From JAJEAD01 sp964420925 (GTDB lineage: Bacteria; Pseudomonadota; Gammaproteobacteria; HK1), in contig CAYQVB010000085.1 of NCBI GenBank assembly GCA_964420925.1, positions 13,652 to 77,651 of the forward strand: a stretch of DNA of 64,000 bases. Reading direction: 5' to 3'. Each line of letters begins with the position of its first letter. The first letter of the stretch is position 1. The notes beneath the pieces were generated by a model. It saw only the letters and a list, made by a program, of their open reading frames with translations, ran no database searches and was not told the origin of the DNA. Of this stretch, positions 40,373 to 49,356 are shown one piece after another. Both the position numbers and the translations under genes were made by a program.

Positions 40373-41653
40373 GTGAGTCTGACCGGACCCGTGCCGCGAC
40401 CGGCGGCCGACCACGTGACCCGGAACGCCGGGATCCTGGGTACCGACCTCATCGACACCGAGGCCCGGCCCGACATGAAGCGCATGCGCGCGTACCGGCT
40501 CGGCCGGGTCCGGGAGCAGTTGCGGGCCCACGATCTCGCCGGCGTCGTGCTCTTCGACCCCATCAACATCCGCTACGCGACCGGCAGCCGCAACATGTCG
40601 GTGTGGACCCTGCACAACGCGGCGCGCTACTGCTTCATCGCGACCGAGGGGCCGGTGGTGCTCTTCGAGTACGGCAACGCCTTCCACCTCGCGGACGGCA
40701 TCGAGACCATCGACGAGCTGCGCCCTGCGCTGTCGTGGTTCTACTTCGGGGGCGGCGCCGAATGCGCGAACCGGGCGCGCAGGTGGGGGGCGGAGATCGC
40801 GGAGCTGGTCCGTACCCACGGCGGCGGGAACATGCGGCTCGCGGCCGACCACTGCGACTTCATGGGGGTGGACGCGCTGCGCAGCCACGGGGTGGAGATG
40901 GTCGAGGGCCAGAGGCCGATGGAGGATGCGCGCGAGATCAAGTCCGCCGACGAGGTCGAGTGCATGCGGGCGGCGATCGCGGCCTGCGAGGCGGGGATGG
41001 CGCGCATGCACGACGCGCTGCGCGGCGGCATGACCGAGAACGAGCTGTGGGCGATTCTGCACGCGACCAACATCGAGATGGGAGGCGAGTGGATCGAGAC
41101 CCGGCTGCTCAGCTCGGGACCGCGCACCAACCCGTGGTGGCGCGAGTCCTGCGATCGGGTGATCCGCCCCGGCGAGCTGGTGAGCTACGACACCGATCTG
41201 ATCGGCCCCTTCGGCTACTGCGCCGACATCTCGCGCAGCGTCTTCTGCGGGCCGGGACGGCCCAGCGACGAGCAGTGCCGCCTCTATCGCATGGCCTGGG
41301 ACCAGATTCACCACAACGTGGACCTGGTGAAGCCCGGACTCGGCTTCAGGGAGTTCGCCGAGCGGGCTTGGCCCATCCCCGAGAGGTTCGCCCCGCAGCG
41401 CTACTCTTCGCTCGCCCACGGCGTGGGCATGGCCGACGAGCATCCGGGCATCGCGTTCGCCGACGTGTTCGAGACCAAGGGCAACGAAGGTCCCTTCGAG
41501 CCCGGCATGACGGTGTGCATCGAGAGCTACATGGGAGAGGTCGGCGGCTACGAAGGCGTGAAGCTGGAGCAGCAGGTGCTGGTCACCGAGACCGGCTGCG
41601 AGCTGCTGTCGACCTTTCCCTTCGAGGAGAACCTGCTTTTTCGCGAGGTCTGA
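40373..41653 (+). CDS. dddP: Dimethylsulfoniopropionate (DMSP) lyase DddP (M24 fold)
   Basis: 426 residues. DddP cleaves DMSP to dimethyl sulfide and acrylate using iron in a pita-bread (M24 peptidase) fold. All metal ligands I recall for Ruegeria lacuscaerulensis DddP (D295, D297, D307, H371, E406, E421) have a counterpart here at a constant offset of 22: D273 and D275 (SYDTDLIGPFG), D285 (CADISR), H349 (LAHGVGM), E384 (CIESY), E399 (VKLEQQ). The catalytic Y366 and D377 likewise match Y344 and D355. The GSRNMSVWTLHNAARY segment also fits DddP rather than proline dipeptidases. Start GTG at 40373 with AGGAG eight bases before. Neighbouring betaine-type uptake genes (16740-20960) could import DMSP. 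Confidence 0.85.
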   Translation: MSLTGPVPRPAADHVTRNAGILGTDLIDTEARPDMKRMRAYRLGRVREQLRAHDLAGVVLFDPINIRYATGSRNMSVWTLHNAARYCFIATEGPVVLFEYGNAFHLADGIETIDELRPALSWFYFGGGAECANRARRWGAEIAELVRTHGGGNMRLAADHCDFMGVDALRSHGVEMVEGQRPMEDAREIKSADEVECMRAAIAACEAGMARMHDALRGGMTENELWAILHATNIEMGGEWIETRLLSSGPRTNPWWRESCDRVIRPGELVSYDTDLIGPFGYCADISRSVFCGPGRPSDEQCRLYRMAWDQIHHNVDLVKPGLGFREFAERAWPIPERFAPQRYSSLAHGVGMADEHPGIAFADVFETKGNEGPFEPGMTVCIESYMGEVGGYEGVKLEQQVLVTETGCELLSTFPFEENLLFREV

Positions 41654-41677
41654 GGCGGCGATGTTCCTCCTCGAGAA

Positions 41678-42649
41678 TCAGGCGCGGAGCCCCTTGTGCT
41701 CGTCGAAGCCCAGCATCAGGTTCATGCACTGCACCGCATTGCCCGACGCGCCCTTGCCGAGGTTGTCCAGGCGCCCTACCAGGATCAGTCCGCGAGCGGC
41801 GTCACCAAACACCATCAGCTCGAGACGGTTGGTGTGGTTGCAGGCTTCGAGGTCGAGGAACTTGCCGTCCCGCAGGGCGCCGTCGGCCTCTTCCGGGGAT
41901 AGCGCCCGCACGAAGGGCTCTACCGCGTAGCGCGCCCGCCAGATTTCGAACACGTCCTCGCGGCCGAGACCCTGCGAGGATGCGACGGGCAGCGGCACGC
42001 TCACCAGCATTCCGCACCACGCGTGGTCGACCGAGGGCACGAAGAGAGGCGGCCGCGAGGCCCCGCTGTAGTGCTGCATCTCCGGCAAGTGCTTGTGTCC
42101 CTGATCGAGCCCGTAGAGGCAGAGCGGGATGCCGGCATCGCCCGGTCGGGAAGGTGCCGGTGCGGCCCGGTAGCGCTCCGCCATCTGCCGCCCGCCGCCC
42201 GAGTAACCGGAAACCGCGTTCACCGTGAATGGAGTCGAGGCCGGGAGCGCGCCCGCTTCGACGAGGGGGCGCACCGCGAGGATGAAGCTCTGCGGGTAGC
42301 AGCCAGGGTTCGCCACCTGCGCCGAGTTCCGGATCGCTTCGCGCTGCCCGGAGCACAGCTCCGGCAACCCGTAGGTCCATTCCGAGTCGATGCGTCGCGC
42401 AGTGCTGGTGTCGATGAGGCGCGTCTCGCTGTCACCGGCGAGACGGATCGCTTCTGCCGCCGCCTCGTCCGGCAGGCACAGGATCGCGAGGTCGGCGCGC
42501 GTGAGGTAATCGGCTCGGGCGCTCCGCTCGCGGCGCTCCGCCTCCGGAATGAGGAGCAGCTCGATGTCGTCTCGCGAATCGAGCATCTCGCGAATCCTGA
42601 GACCGGTCGTGCCGGACTGTCCGTCGATGTAGACCCTGGGCTTGTTCAC
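41678..42649 (-). CDS. argC: N-acetyl-gamma-glutamyl-phosphate reductase, short (type 2) form
   Basis: 323 residues; NADPH-dependent third step of arginine synthesis. The type 2 (short) form is recognised by the start KPRVYIDGQSGTTGLRIREML. The catalytic cysteine is in VANPGCYPQSFILAVRPL near 113-130. GYSGGGRQMAERYR and DQGHKHLPEMQHY follow in the usual order. Start is GTG at 42649; the upstream sequence has no good ribosome-binding site and no in-frame ATG, so the start is slightly uncertain. It stands alone, convergent with dddP (24-base gap), without other arg genes. Confidence 0.92.
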   Translation of the reverse strand: MNKPRVYIDGQSGTTGLRIREMLDSRDDIELLLIPEAERRERSARADYLTRADLAILCLPDEAAAEAIRLAGDSETRLIDTSTARRIDSEWTYGLPELCSGQREAIRNSAQVANPGCYPQSFILAVRPLVEAGALPASTPFTVNAVSGYSGGGRQMAERYRAAPAPSRPGDAGIPLCLYGLDQGHKHLPEMQHYSGASRPPLFVPSVDHAWCGMLVSVPLPVASSQGLGREDVFEIWRARYAVEPFVRALSPEEADGALRDGKFLDLEACNHTNRLELMVFGDAARGLILVGRLDNLGKGASGNAVQCMNLMLGFDEHKGLRA

Positions 42650-42825
42650 GCGGGATGGAAGAGACTGCGGGGGGAACCCGGATCGGGCAACGATACCGCA
42701 ACGTGTCCGGCGCGGCGCGCCCCGAGGGTGAGTTCGCCACTTTTGCCCGATCCTTGGCCGGGCGGGATCGGCATCGCTATCATCGCCTCGCCCTGATCGG
42801 CGTCTCATGCGTTCGCTTCATCACC

Positions 42826-43215
42826 ATGCAGGAATTGCCGCCCGGAACGAGCAGGAGCGAGGACATCGTGCCCGAGCCGCATCACACCGCGTCGGCGGTG
42901 GGGAATGCCGGCATCGACGTGGTCGCCACCACCGCGCTCATCCTCTTCCTCGAAGAGGTGAGTCACGGCGCGGTCGCGCACGGACTGGAGGCCGGAGAGG
43001 CGACGGTCGGGGTGCGGGTGGAAGTCGATCACCTGGCTCCGGCTCGGGTCGGGAGTACGCTCAGCGTGCGATGCGATCTCACCAAGATCCGGGGGAGGCG
43101 CTTGATCTTCTCGTGTGAAGTGCGCCAGTCCGGCGTCCTGGTCATGTCGGGCTTCCACCACCGGGTGGTGGTGAATCGCGACCGCTTCATGACCGGAGCG
43201 CAAGCGGCCTGCTGA
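42826..43215 (+). CDS. Hot-dog thioesterase, FlK (fluoroacetyl-CoA thioesterase)-like
   Basis: 129-residue single hot-dog domain. The catalytic triad of Streptomyces cattleya FlK (T42, E50, H76) has counterparts with identical spacing: T35 in VVATTALILF, E43 in LEEVSHG, H69 in VDHLAPARVG. Family members hydrolyse short acyl-CoA or acyl-thioesters; FlK proper is selective for fluoroacetyl-CoA, which cannot be assumed here. The ATG at 42826 lacks a strong ribosome-binding site. It precedes the Ccr gene on the same strand by 234 bases. Confidence 0.82.
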   Translation: MQELPPGTSRSEDIVPEPHHTASAVGNAGIDVVATTALILFLEEVSHGAVAHGLEAGEATVGVRVEVDHLAPARVGSTLSVRCDLTKIRGRRLIFSCEVRQSGVLVMSGFHHRVVVNRDRFMTGAQAAC

Positions 43216-43368
43216 GCGGCTATCCACCGGCTCCGAGCGCGGCTATGCAACCAGTGCCGGACGAAGAGGCAGGGCATTTGCCCGACCCGAGTCGTGGGTC
43301 CGGACCCTCCGCATCGTGGAGGAAGTCGGGTCTCGTCACTGTGCCGCACTCGCGCGTTGCCTTCCGCT

Positions 43369-43399
43369 TTGCCTCGATGTCGGCCTTCTCCGATACAAT
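43369..43399 (+). promoter_or_regulatory. Possible promoter for the crotonyl-CoA carboxylase/reductase gene
   Basis: TTGCCT (43369-43374) and TACAAT (43394-43399) form a -35/-10-like pair with a 19-base spacer, about 50 bases before the ATG at 43450. Confidence 0.35.
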
Positions 43400-43449
43400 C
43401 GCTCGCCTTTCGGCGAGTACCGACCTGGGCCAACCGGCAAGGAGCGAGC

Positions 43450-44700
43450 ATGGCCAAGAGCAGCAGCGATCTCTATGACCTCGGCGAGCGTCCTCCCCTG
43501 GGGGAGGTGCCGTCGAGAATGCACGCCTTTCTGGTCCGCCAGGACCGCTTCGGGGAGCCCGCGAAGGCGTGGCAGCGAGAGGTGATCCCCACTCCGGAGC
43601 TCGGCCCGAAGGACGTGCTCGTCTACGTCATGGCGACCGGCATCAACTACAACAACGTCTGGGCGGCGCTCGGCTATCCCGTCGATGTGATTGCGGACCG
43701 CCAGAAGAAGGGGGAGCCGGAAGACTTCCACGCGGGCGGCAGCGACTGCTCGGGGCTGGTATGGGCGGTCGGCGACGAGGTCACCAACGTCGAGGTCGGC
43801 GACGAAGTCGTCGTGCACAGTGGCTGGTGGGCCCCCGACGATCCCTGGGTACTCTCCGGCCGTGATCCGATGCTTGCGCCGAGCACGCGCATCTGGGGTT
43901 ACCAGACGAACTACGGCAGCTACTGCCAGTTCGCCCGCACGCAGTCGCACCAGTGCCAGCCGAAGCCCCGGCACCTGACCTGGGAGCAGGCGGGCTGCTA
44001 CCTGCTCTGCGCCTCCACCGCCTACCGCATGCTGATGGGCTGGCCGCCGAACGTGGTCGAGGCCGGAGATCCCGTGCTGGTCTGGGGCGCCGCCGGCGGC
44101 CTCGGGAGCATGGCGCTCGAGATCACCTCTGCCCTGAAGGGACGGGCGGTCGCGGTCGTCTCCGACGAGAGCAAGCGGCAGTTCTGCCTGGACCACGGCG
44201 CGGTCGGGGTGATCGACCGGCGAAACTTCGACCACTTCGGAACGATGCCGGATACCGCGGGTCCGGAGTACCGGGACTTCATCAAGGGTGCGCGCGCCTT
44301 CGGCAAGGCGATCTGGGAGGTGCTGGGCGAGCGGGCGAGCCCGACCATCGTGTTCGAGCACCCCGGCGAGAGCACGCTTCCCACGTCGGGGTTCGTCTGC
44401 GCGACCGGCGGCATGATCGTCATCTGTGCCGGCACCACCGGCTACAACGTGACGTTGGACCTGCGCTACCACTGGATGATGCAGAAGCGTTTCCAGGGCA
44501 GCCACCTCTCCAACGACGAGCAGGCGGCGGCAGTCACCCGGCTCGTGGCCGAGAAGAAGGTGGACCCCTGCCTCTCCGCGACCTACTCCTTCGACGAGAT
44601 CGGCGAGGCCCACCAGCTCATGCGGGAGAACAAGCACCCGTCCGGCAACATGGCGTGCCTGGTGAACGCCACCGCGCCGGGGCAGGGCGCGAGCGCCTGA
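43450..44700 (+). CDS. ccr: Crotonyl-CoA carboxylase/reductase
   Basis: 416 residues, MDR superfamily. It carboxylates crotonyl-CoA (or acrylyl-CoA) with CO2 and NADPH, the key step of the ethylmalonyl-CoA pathway. The signature NYNNVWAALG near 66-75, IWGYQTNYGSYCQFARTQSHQ near 148-168, and the nucleotide-binding VLVWGAAGGLGSMALE near 209-224 are present. IVFEHPGESTLPTSGFVC near 300-317 and the CO2-binding histidine in QGSHLS (H352) complete the match. AAGGAG lies five bases before the ATG. Acrylate from DddP could enter central metabolism through this enzyme's acrylyl-CoA reductase side activity, which is an inference. No ethylmalonyl-CoA mutase is in the window. Confidence 0.92.
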   Translation: MAKSSSDLYDLGERPPLGEVPSRMHAFLVRQDRFGEPAKAWQREVIPTPELGPKDVLVYVMATGINYNNVWAALGYPVDVIADRQKKGEPEDFHAGGSDCSGLVWAVGDEVTNVEVGDEVVVHSGWWAPDDPWVLSGRDPMLAPSTRIWGYQTNYGSYCQFARTQSHQCQPKPRHLTWEQAGCYLLCASTAYRMLMGWPPNVVEAGDPVLVWGAAGGLGSMALEITSALKGRAVAVVSDESKRQFCLDHGAVGVIDRRNFDHFGTMPDTAGPEYRDFIKGARAFGKAIWEVLGERASPTIVFEHPGESTLPTSGFVCATGGMIVICAGTTGYNVTLDLRYHWMMQKRFQGSHLSNDEQAAAVTRLVAEKKVDPCLSATYSFDEIGEAHQLMRENKHPSGNMACLVNATAPGQGASA

Positions 44701-44811
44701 GCGCGCAACGACGCGCAGCAGGTCTTCGGTTCAGTCAGAGCGAGTGCCAGGCTGACCGGGATGAGGCGATGGGCCGCCATGGGTCCCGCCGTCCGGGCGG
44801 AGACCGAGCAC

Positions 44812-46539
44812 TCAGGCGTTGTCGGTCGGGGGCTCCTGCACCATCCACGAAGCGCCGCTTGCGTGCGATGGAAGCGGGTGGTTCTTCCTTCGACAGAAAC
44901 ATGACGCCGTGATCGTCTGATCGGCATTCGCAAGCGCCTCGCTGGCGCGTTGCGACGCGATGGCGGCCTCCCCGGTCTTTCCCAGCCGGTGCAGGCACTC
45001 GGCGTAGCCATGCAGAGCCCAGACGTTGTCCGGATGTCGGGCACAGCGATCCAGGGTGTCGTCGTACCCGAGATCGGCACGGTAGACCTGCTCGGCCTCT
45101 TCAATCCGGTCCTGCTCCAGCAGCAAGGCGCCGAGGGCGTGACGGGGAGGATGCATCCAGGACCAGGGCTCCGAGTAGTAGAGATTGTCGTCGCGGTGCG
45201 CGGCCTCACGCAGGTGGTCGAACGCCGCGTCGACGCTGCCCCGGCGATACGCCAGCTCCCCGTCCAGCATGGCTTCCGCGACCCCGAGAATGTGTCGCGC
45301 CTGGTTGTTGAAGAAGAGGCGCTCTTCGGGAACGCGCATCGTCGCCGAGGCGAATGCCGCACGTTCGCCTTCCGCCTCCTGCGTGTTTCCGAGCGCCGCG
45401 TGCGCCAGACCGCGCGCGTAGTGATGCATGGCCGTCGTGACGCAATAGAGATTCGGATCGGAGGGCGGCGCCTGATCGAGGATCTCCTTCCACCGCCCGA
45501 AGCGCACCAGGACGTGCATCCGGGTCGAGCAATAGCCCTCGAGCGTCACCGCCATGTGCGGCTTCCGGGTGCCGAGCAGGTCCGGGGTGAGCAGCGCGCA
45601 CATTTCGTCCGCCGCCTCCCGCGCGGGGGCGAGACGCCCCCCCATCATCGCCGCGTACATCATCATGTGGAGGTCGTGGCAGATGGAGGTCGTGTAGAAC
45701 ATGGCCGTATCCGCGTACTCCAGGTACTTCCGGTCTGCGGCGATGGCGCGAGCGCTGGCGTCGACGGCACGATGGTAGAGGCCGCACAGCGCGTAGATGT
45801 GGCAGGGCATGTGTTCGAGATGTCCGGAATCGGGTGAGACGCCGACGAGAGATTCCGCCGAAGCGAGCGCCCCTTCCGGGTGGGACGACATCTCGAGCAG
45901 ATGAATGTGCATGTGCAGCAGGCCGGCATGCGGGGGCATGCGCCCGGCCTTGCGCTGCGACAGGGCCGACTCCACGACGTGGAGCGCTTCGAGAGTCGCG
46001 GCATCGGGCGCGGGCTCACCGGTCCGGGTGTCCCACAGCTTCCAGGGCGTCAGGGTCATCAGCGCCTCGGCGAAGAGCACGGCAACGTCGTGGTCGTCGG
46101 GAAACCGGCCATGCACCTCACGCATGGCGTCGGCATAGTTACGCTCCCAACGTGCGAACTCCTCCGGCGCGACCGGGTGATCTTTCGGAAAACGCCTGGC
46201 GATTGCGTGGATCAGGTCCTTCTCGCGCTCCGAGGCGTCGTCGGACGCGGCGAGGGCGTGCTGTGCCGCGCGGTGACACGTTGCCGTCGCCTCGATGGCT
46301 TCCGCCTCGCTGAACCACTCCCACGGCATGTTGTAGAAGGGGCCGCTGCCCAGTGCGACTCCCCACCAGGCGATGGCGCAACCGGGATCACGGGACAGGG
46401 CCTCGCGGAAGCAATGCACCGCCTCCTCGTGGTTGTAGCCGTAGATCCACGCCAACCCGCGGTCGAACCAGACTTGCGCATCCGGTGACGATGTCGTTAT
46501 CGGGCAGGACGTAGCGGCGACGTCGAAGGGATAAGTCAT
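44812..46539 (-). CDS. Large TPR-repeat protein
   Basis: 575 residues, soluble, no signal peptide. Helical repeat motifs are visible throughout: WFDRGLAWIYGYNHEEAVHC and FREALSRDPGCAIAWWGVAL near the N-terminus, LLHMHIHLLEMSSHPEGALAS mid-protein, and HALGALLLEQDRIEEAEQVY and HPDNVWALHGYAECLHRLGK near the C-terminus. This matches a family of TPR proteins of roughly this length found in many proteobacteria without known function. It lies downstream of the amidohydrolase gene on the same strand (168 bases). Confidence 0.8.
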   Translation of the reverse strand: MTYPFDVAATSCPITTSSPDAQVWFDRGLAWIYGYNHEEAVHCFREALSRDPGCAIAWWGVALGSGPFYNMPWEWFSEAEAIEATATCHRAAQHALAASDDASEREKDLIHAIARRFPKDHPVAPEEFARWERNYADAMREVHGRFPDDHDVAVLFAEALMTLTPWKLWDTRTGEPAPDAATLEALHVVESALSQRKAGRMPPHAGLLHMHIHLLEMSSHPEGALASAESLVGVSPDSGHLEHMPCHIYALCGLYHRAVDASARAIAADRKYLEYADTAMFYTTSICHDLHMMMYAAMMGGRLAPAREAADEMCALLTPDLLGTRKPHMAVTLEGYCSTRMHVLVRFGRWKEILDQAPPSDPNLYCVTTAMHHYARGLAHAALGNTQEAEGERAAFASATMRVPEERLFFNNQARHILGVAEAMLDGELAYRRGSVDAAFDHLREAAHRDDNLYYSEPWSWMHPPRHALGALLLEQDRIEEAEQVYRADLGYDDTLDRCARHPDNVWALHGYAECLHRLGKTGEAAIASQRASEALANADQTITASCFCRRKNHPLPSHASGASWMVQEPPTDNA

Positions 46540-46707
46540 GGATGATCAGTCACATGAACTTGATGTGTGCTTCGAACCAGGTATCGAGGTGCGCCCGGTA
46601 GTCGGCGACAGGCGCTGCTGTCTGTGTTGACGCCAAAGATCGCGACTCGGAATGGGGATGAACGCGAACGGGCCTCCGAGGTGGCGTCGGCCGGGGGAAG
46701 ATTGGGC

Positions 46708-47847
46708 TCAGTCCTCCTCCCACCAGCGGCCGCCGAGCACCATGCCTTCGAGCACCAGGCGTCGGGTGCCTTCCCGGGTGAGTCCCTTGACGTCCTCGAA
46801 CTGGAAACGGCCCTCGGCGATCTCGAGAACCGTCGCATCGCCGGGCGTGCCGATGGCCAGCGATCCCAGCTCCGGCCTCCCGATGGCGTGGGCCGGGCCC
46901 CGGGTGGCGGCGGCGATCACGTCCGGGAGGGGCATGCCCAGCGCGAGGAACTTCGACAGGGTGACCAGCTCGTCGTAGGCGGGTCCGTCGATGCTGAGCG
47001 TGTGCACGTCGCTCGAGATGCAGTCGGGCTGGAAGCCGGCTTCGAGCATCGCCTCCGCGGTCACGAAGCCGAAGGAGCCCGCGCCGTGTCCGATATCGAA
47101 GAGCACGCCACGTTCGCGGGCCGCGATGATCTCTTCGCGCACCGCACCGTCGCGGGCGCGGGCCGGCGCACCGGGAAATGGGCGGAAGCAGTGGGTCATC
47201 ACGTCGCCGGGACGCAGGCGGCTCACCACTTCGAGGCGGCTCGGCGGCGGGTTGTCCAGGTGGCACATCACCGGCAGCCCGGCCTCGTCCGCCACTTCGA
47301 GCGCGAGGTCGAGCGGTGCCACGCCCTGGCCCTCGCTCGCGGCCATCCCCACCCGCACCTTGATGCCGACGATGAGGTCGGAATGCCGCTTCGCGACATC
47401 CAGACAAACCTCGGGATGGAGAAGCCGGAAATCGCCGCACTCGCCCACCATCACCTCGTGGCTGAAGGCGAAGATGCCGGCGAAGGAGATGTTGAGATAG
47501 GCGTGGATGCGCGGCTCGGTGCGCTCGATGACATGGGCGCGAAAACCGTGGAAGTTGCCGGGGCCCGCGCTTCCCGCATCCACCATGGTGGTGGTGCCCG
47601 CCTGCCGCGCGTAGCGCACCGGGTCGATTCCGAGCGAGGTGCCGCCCCAGTAGATGTGCGTGTGCAGATCGATGAGTCCCGGGGTCACGAGTCGGCCCGA
47701 CACGTCATGGACCTCGCGGGCGTCTCCGGGGTCGATGTGCTCCTCGATCGCGGCGACCAGGCCGTTCTCGAAGGCGATGTCGGAGGTCTCGTCCCGCCCT
47801 TGCGAAGGATCGAGCAGGCGTCCTCGCTTGAGTATCAGGTCATACAC
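46708..47847 (-). CDS. Amidohydrolase/deacetylase family metallohydrolase
   Basis: 379-residue amidohydrolase-superfamily enzyme, dihydroorotase/adenine-deaminase-like. It has the start YDLILKRGRLLDPSQG, the HxH zinc pair in GLIDLHTHIYWGG near 57-69, a lysine in LIVGIKVRVGMAA near 158-170 (likely the carboxylated bridging ligand), HLDN near 190, HGAGSFGF, and the aspartate segment CISSDVHTLSIDGP near 280. The start is taken as GTG at 47847, preceded by GGAGG at a somewhat long 12 bases; a TTG eight codons upstream is the alternative. Members deacetylate or hydrolyse cyclic amides. Substrate unknown. Confidence 0.87.
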   Translation of the reverse strand: MYDLILKRGRLLDPSQGRDETSDIAFENGLVAAIEEHIDPGDAREVHDVSGRLVTPGLIDLHTHIYWGGTSLGIDPVRYARQAGTTTMVDAGSAGPGNFHGFRAHVIERTEPRIHAYLNISFAGIFAFSHEVMVGECGDFRLLHPEVCLDVAKRHSDLIVGIKVRVGMAASEGQGVAPLDLALEVADEAGLPVMCHLDNPPPSRLEVVSRLRPGDVMTHCFRPFPGAPARARDGAVREEIIAARERGVLFDIGHGAGSFGFVTAEAMLEAGFQPDCISSDVHTLSIDGPAYDELVTLSKFLALGMPLPDVIAAATRGPAHAIGRPELGSLAIGTPGDATVLEIAEGRFQFEDVKGLTREGTRRLVLEGMVLGGRWWEED

Positions 47848-48078
47848 GGCTCTGCGCGGCCTCCGTGACAAGGATTTGCAAGTGGGGGGCGCTTCGGGCA
47901 GCGCGTGGAGTCGAACCGAATCCGATCATGTTCTCTTCCCCCGCGGTCGAGCGCCGACTCGAAGGCTCTGGCAAGTGTCCGCCTTGGTAAAAACTCCGTC
48001 AACGGGAGGCGTATCCCCGCCGAGGGCCTTTTCGCGTCGGAGGGATCAAAACCCCCTCTCCCCATCACGCGCCCGCGC

Positions 48079-49242
48079 TCAGGCGATCCACCGGCGGAAG
48101 AGGCCGACGAGAGGCAGCGGCAGCACCGCCAGGAGCATGACGGTGAGCGACACCGGCAGGCCATCGGGACCGAACCAGTCGATGGCGGTTCCCGAGATGG
48201 GGGGGAGGAGCAGGGCGCCGACGCAGAACAGGATGCTGCGCACGGTGGCGGCCTGGCCGAGGTCGGGACCCCTGAAGCGCCTGCCCATCATCGCGAGCGA
48301 GACGGTGTAGACGCCACCCATCGCGGCCCCGAATCCGAGCATGATCACGACGTTCCACGGAGTGTGGGCTATGCCGAGCGGCAGAGTGGCGGTGCTGAGC
48401 GCCATGAGCGCCACCATGAAGAACATCAGCAGCATGCCGTTCATGTGATCGGCCAGCCACCCGATGGGGGGCTGGCTGATGACGACGCCGAGCGCGAGCA
48501 CCGAGAGCAGGGAGATCGCCTGCCACTCCGGCAGACCGGCGCCGGTGCCGTAGATGGGAAGGAAAGTGAGCATGACCGCGTCGGCGCCGGAGAACACCAT
48601 GTAGACGGTCATCATGACCGGAGCGAGCGCCACGAAGCGCAGCAGGCTGGCGGAGGGCCGGCCCTCGAGACGCGGTGAGCCGCGCCGGAACCAGGCCATC
48701 GGCACCGCCGCGGCCGCCATGAGGCCGGCGCACACGAGAAAGGGCGCCCAGCCCTCGGTCCCGATCCATGCGAGCAACGCCGGCCCCAGCGCGAAACCGA
48801 TGGAGATGACGGTGGCGTACACCGCCACCGTTCGACCCAGGCTTCGCTGCTCGGCGATGTGACACACCCATGCCTCCCCCGCGATCCAGAGAAAGCTGAG
48901 CGCGATGCCCAGCACGAGGCGCAGCGCGAACCACACGTAGACATCGACATAGGCGGGCAGTGCGATGAAGACCCCGACCGACGCGACCAGGCCCCAGAAG
49001 ATCATCGAGGCCGGGCCGAAGCGGCGCAGCAACGGGGTCACGAAGGGCGCGGCAAGAAAGACCGACAGGTACTGGGCGGTGACGTTGATCCCGATCGTGG
49101 TCTCGTCGACGCCGTGGCGCTCGAGGATCAGCGAGAGCAGGGGCAGGGTCATGCCGTGGATCAGGGCCGCCACCGCCAGCGAAACGCTGATCGCGGTGAC
49201 CGCCCGGATTCGCTCGCGACGATCCAGGCGGCCGGCGTTCAT
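48079..49242 (-). CDS. MFS transporter (YcaD/UMF-like)
   Basis: 387-residue major facilitator with about 12 hydrophobic segments. The MFS loop 2-3 signature region is modified (LLRRFGPASMIFWGLVASVG). The ALRLVLGIALSFLWIAGEAWV segment near 105-125 resembles YcaD and related sugar/drug carriers. The C-terminal half has QPPIGWLADHMNG, the second copy of the loop motif. It is 115 bases downstream of the hydroxyacyl-CoA dehydrogenase-like gene on the same strand and could carry that pathway's substrate. Direction (import or export) is not predictable. Confidence 0.88.
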   Translation of the reverse strand: MNAGRLDRRERIRAVTAISVSLAVAALIHGMTLPLLSLILERHGVDETTIGINVTAQYLSVFLAAPFVTPLLRRFGPASMIFWGLVASVGVFIALPAYVDVYVWFALRLVLGIALSFLWIAGEAWVCHIAEQRSLGRTVAVYATVISIGFALGPALLAWIGTEGWAPFLVCAGLMAAAAVPMAWFRRGSPRLEGRPSASLLRFVALAPVMMTVYMVFSGADAVMLTFLPIYGTGAGLPEWQAISLLSVLALGVVISQPPIGWLADHMNGMLLMFFMVALMALSTATLPLGIAHTPWNVVIMLGFGAAMGGVYTVSLAMMGRRFRGPDLGQAATVRSILFCVGALLLPPISGTAIDWFGPDGLPVSLTVMLLAVLPLPLVGLFRRWIA

Positions 49243-49356
49243 CGTGGACGTCGGCCCGCGAAGGTTCGGGATTCGCGAGCCGTTCCGGCCCGTGAGCCGA
49301 AGGGGAGGTGCATCGGCGGAGGATCCGGACGACGGCCGGAGGAGCGGGCCGCGGCG

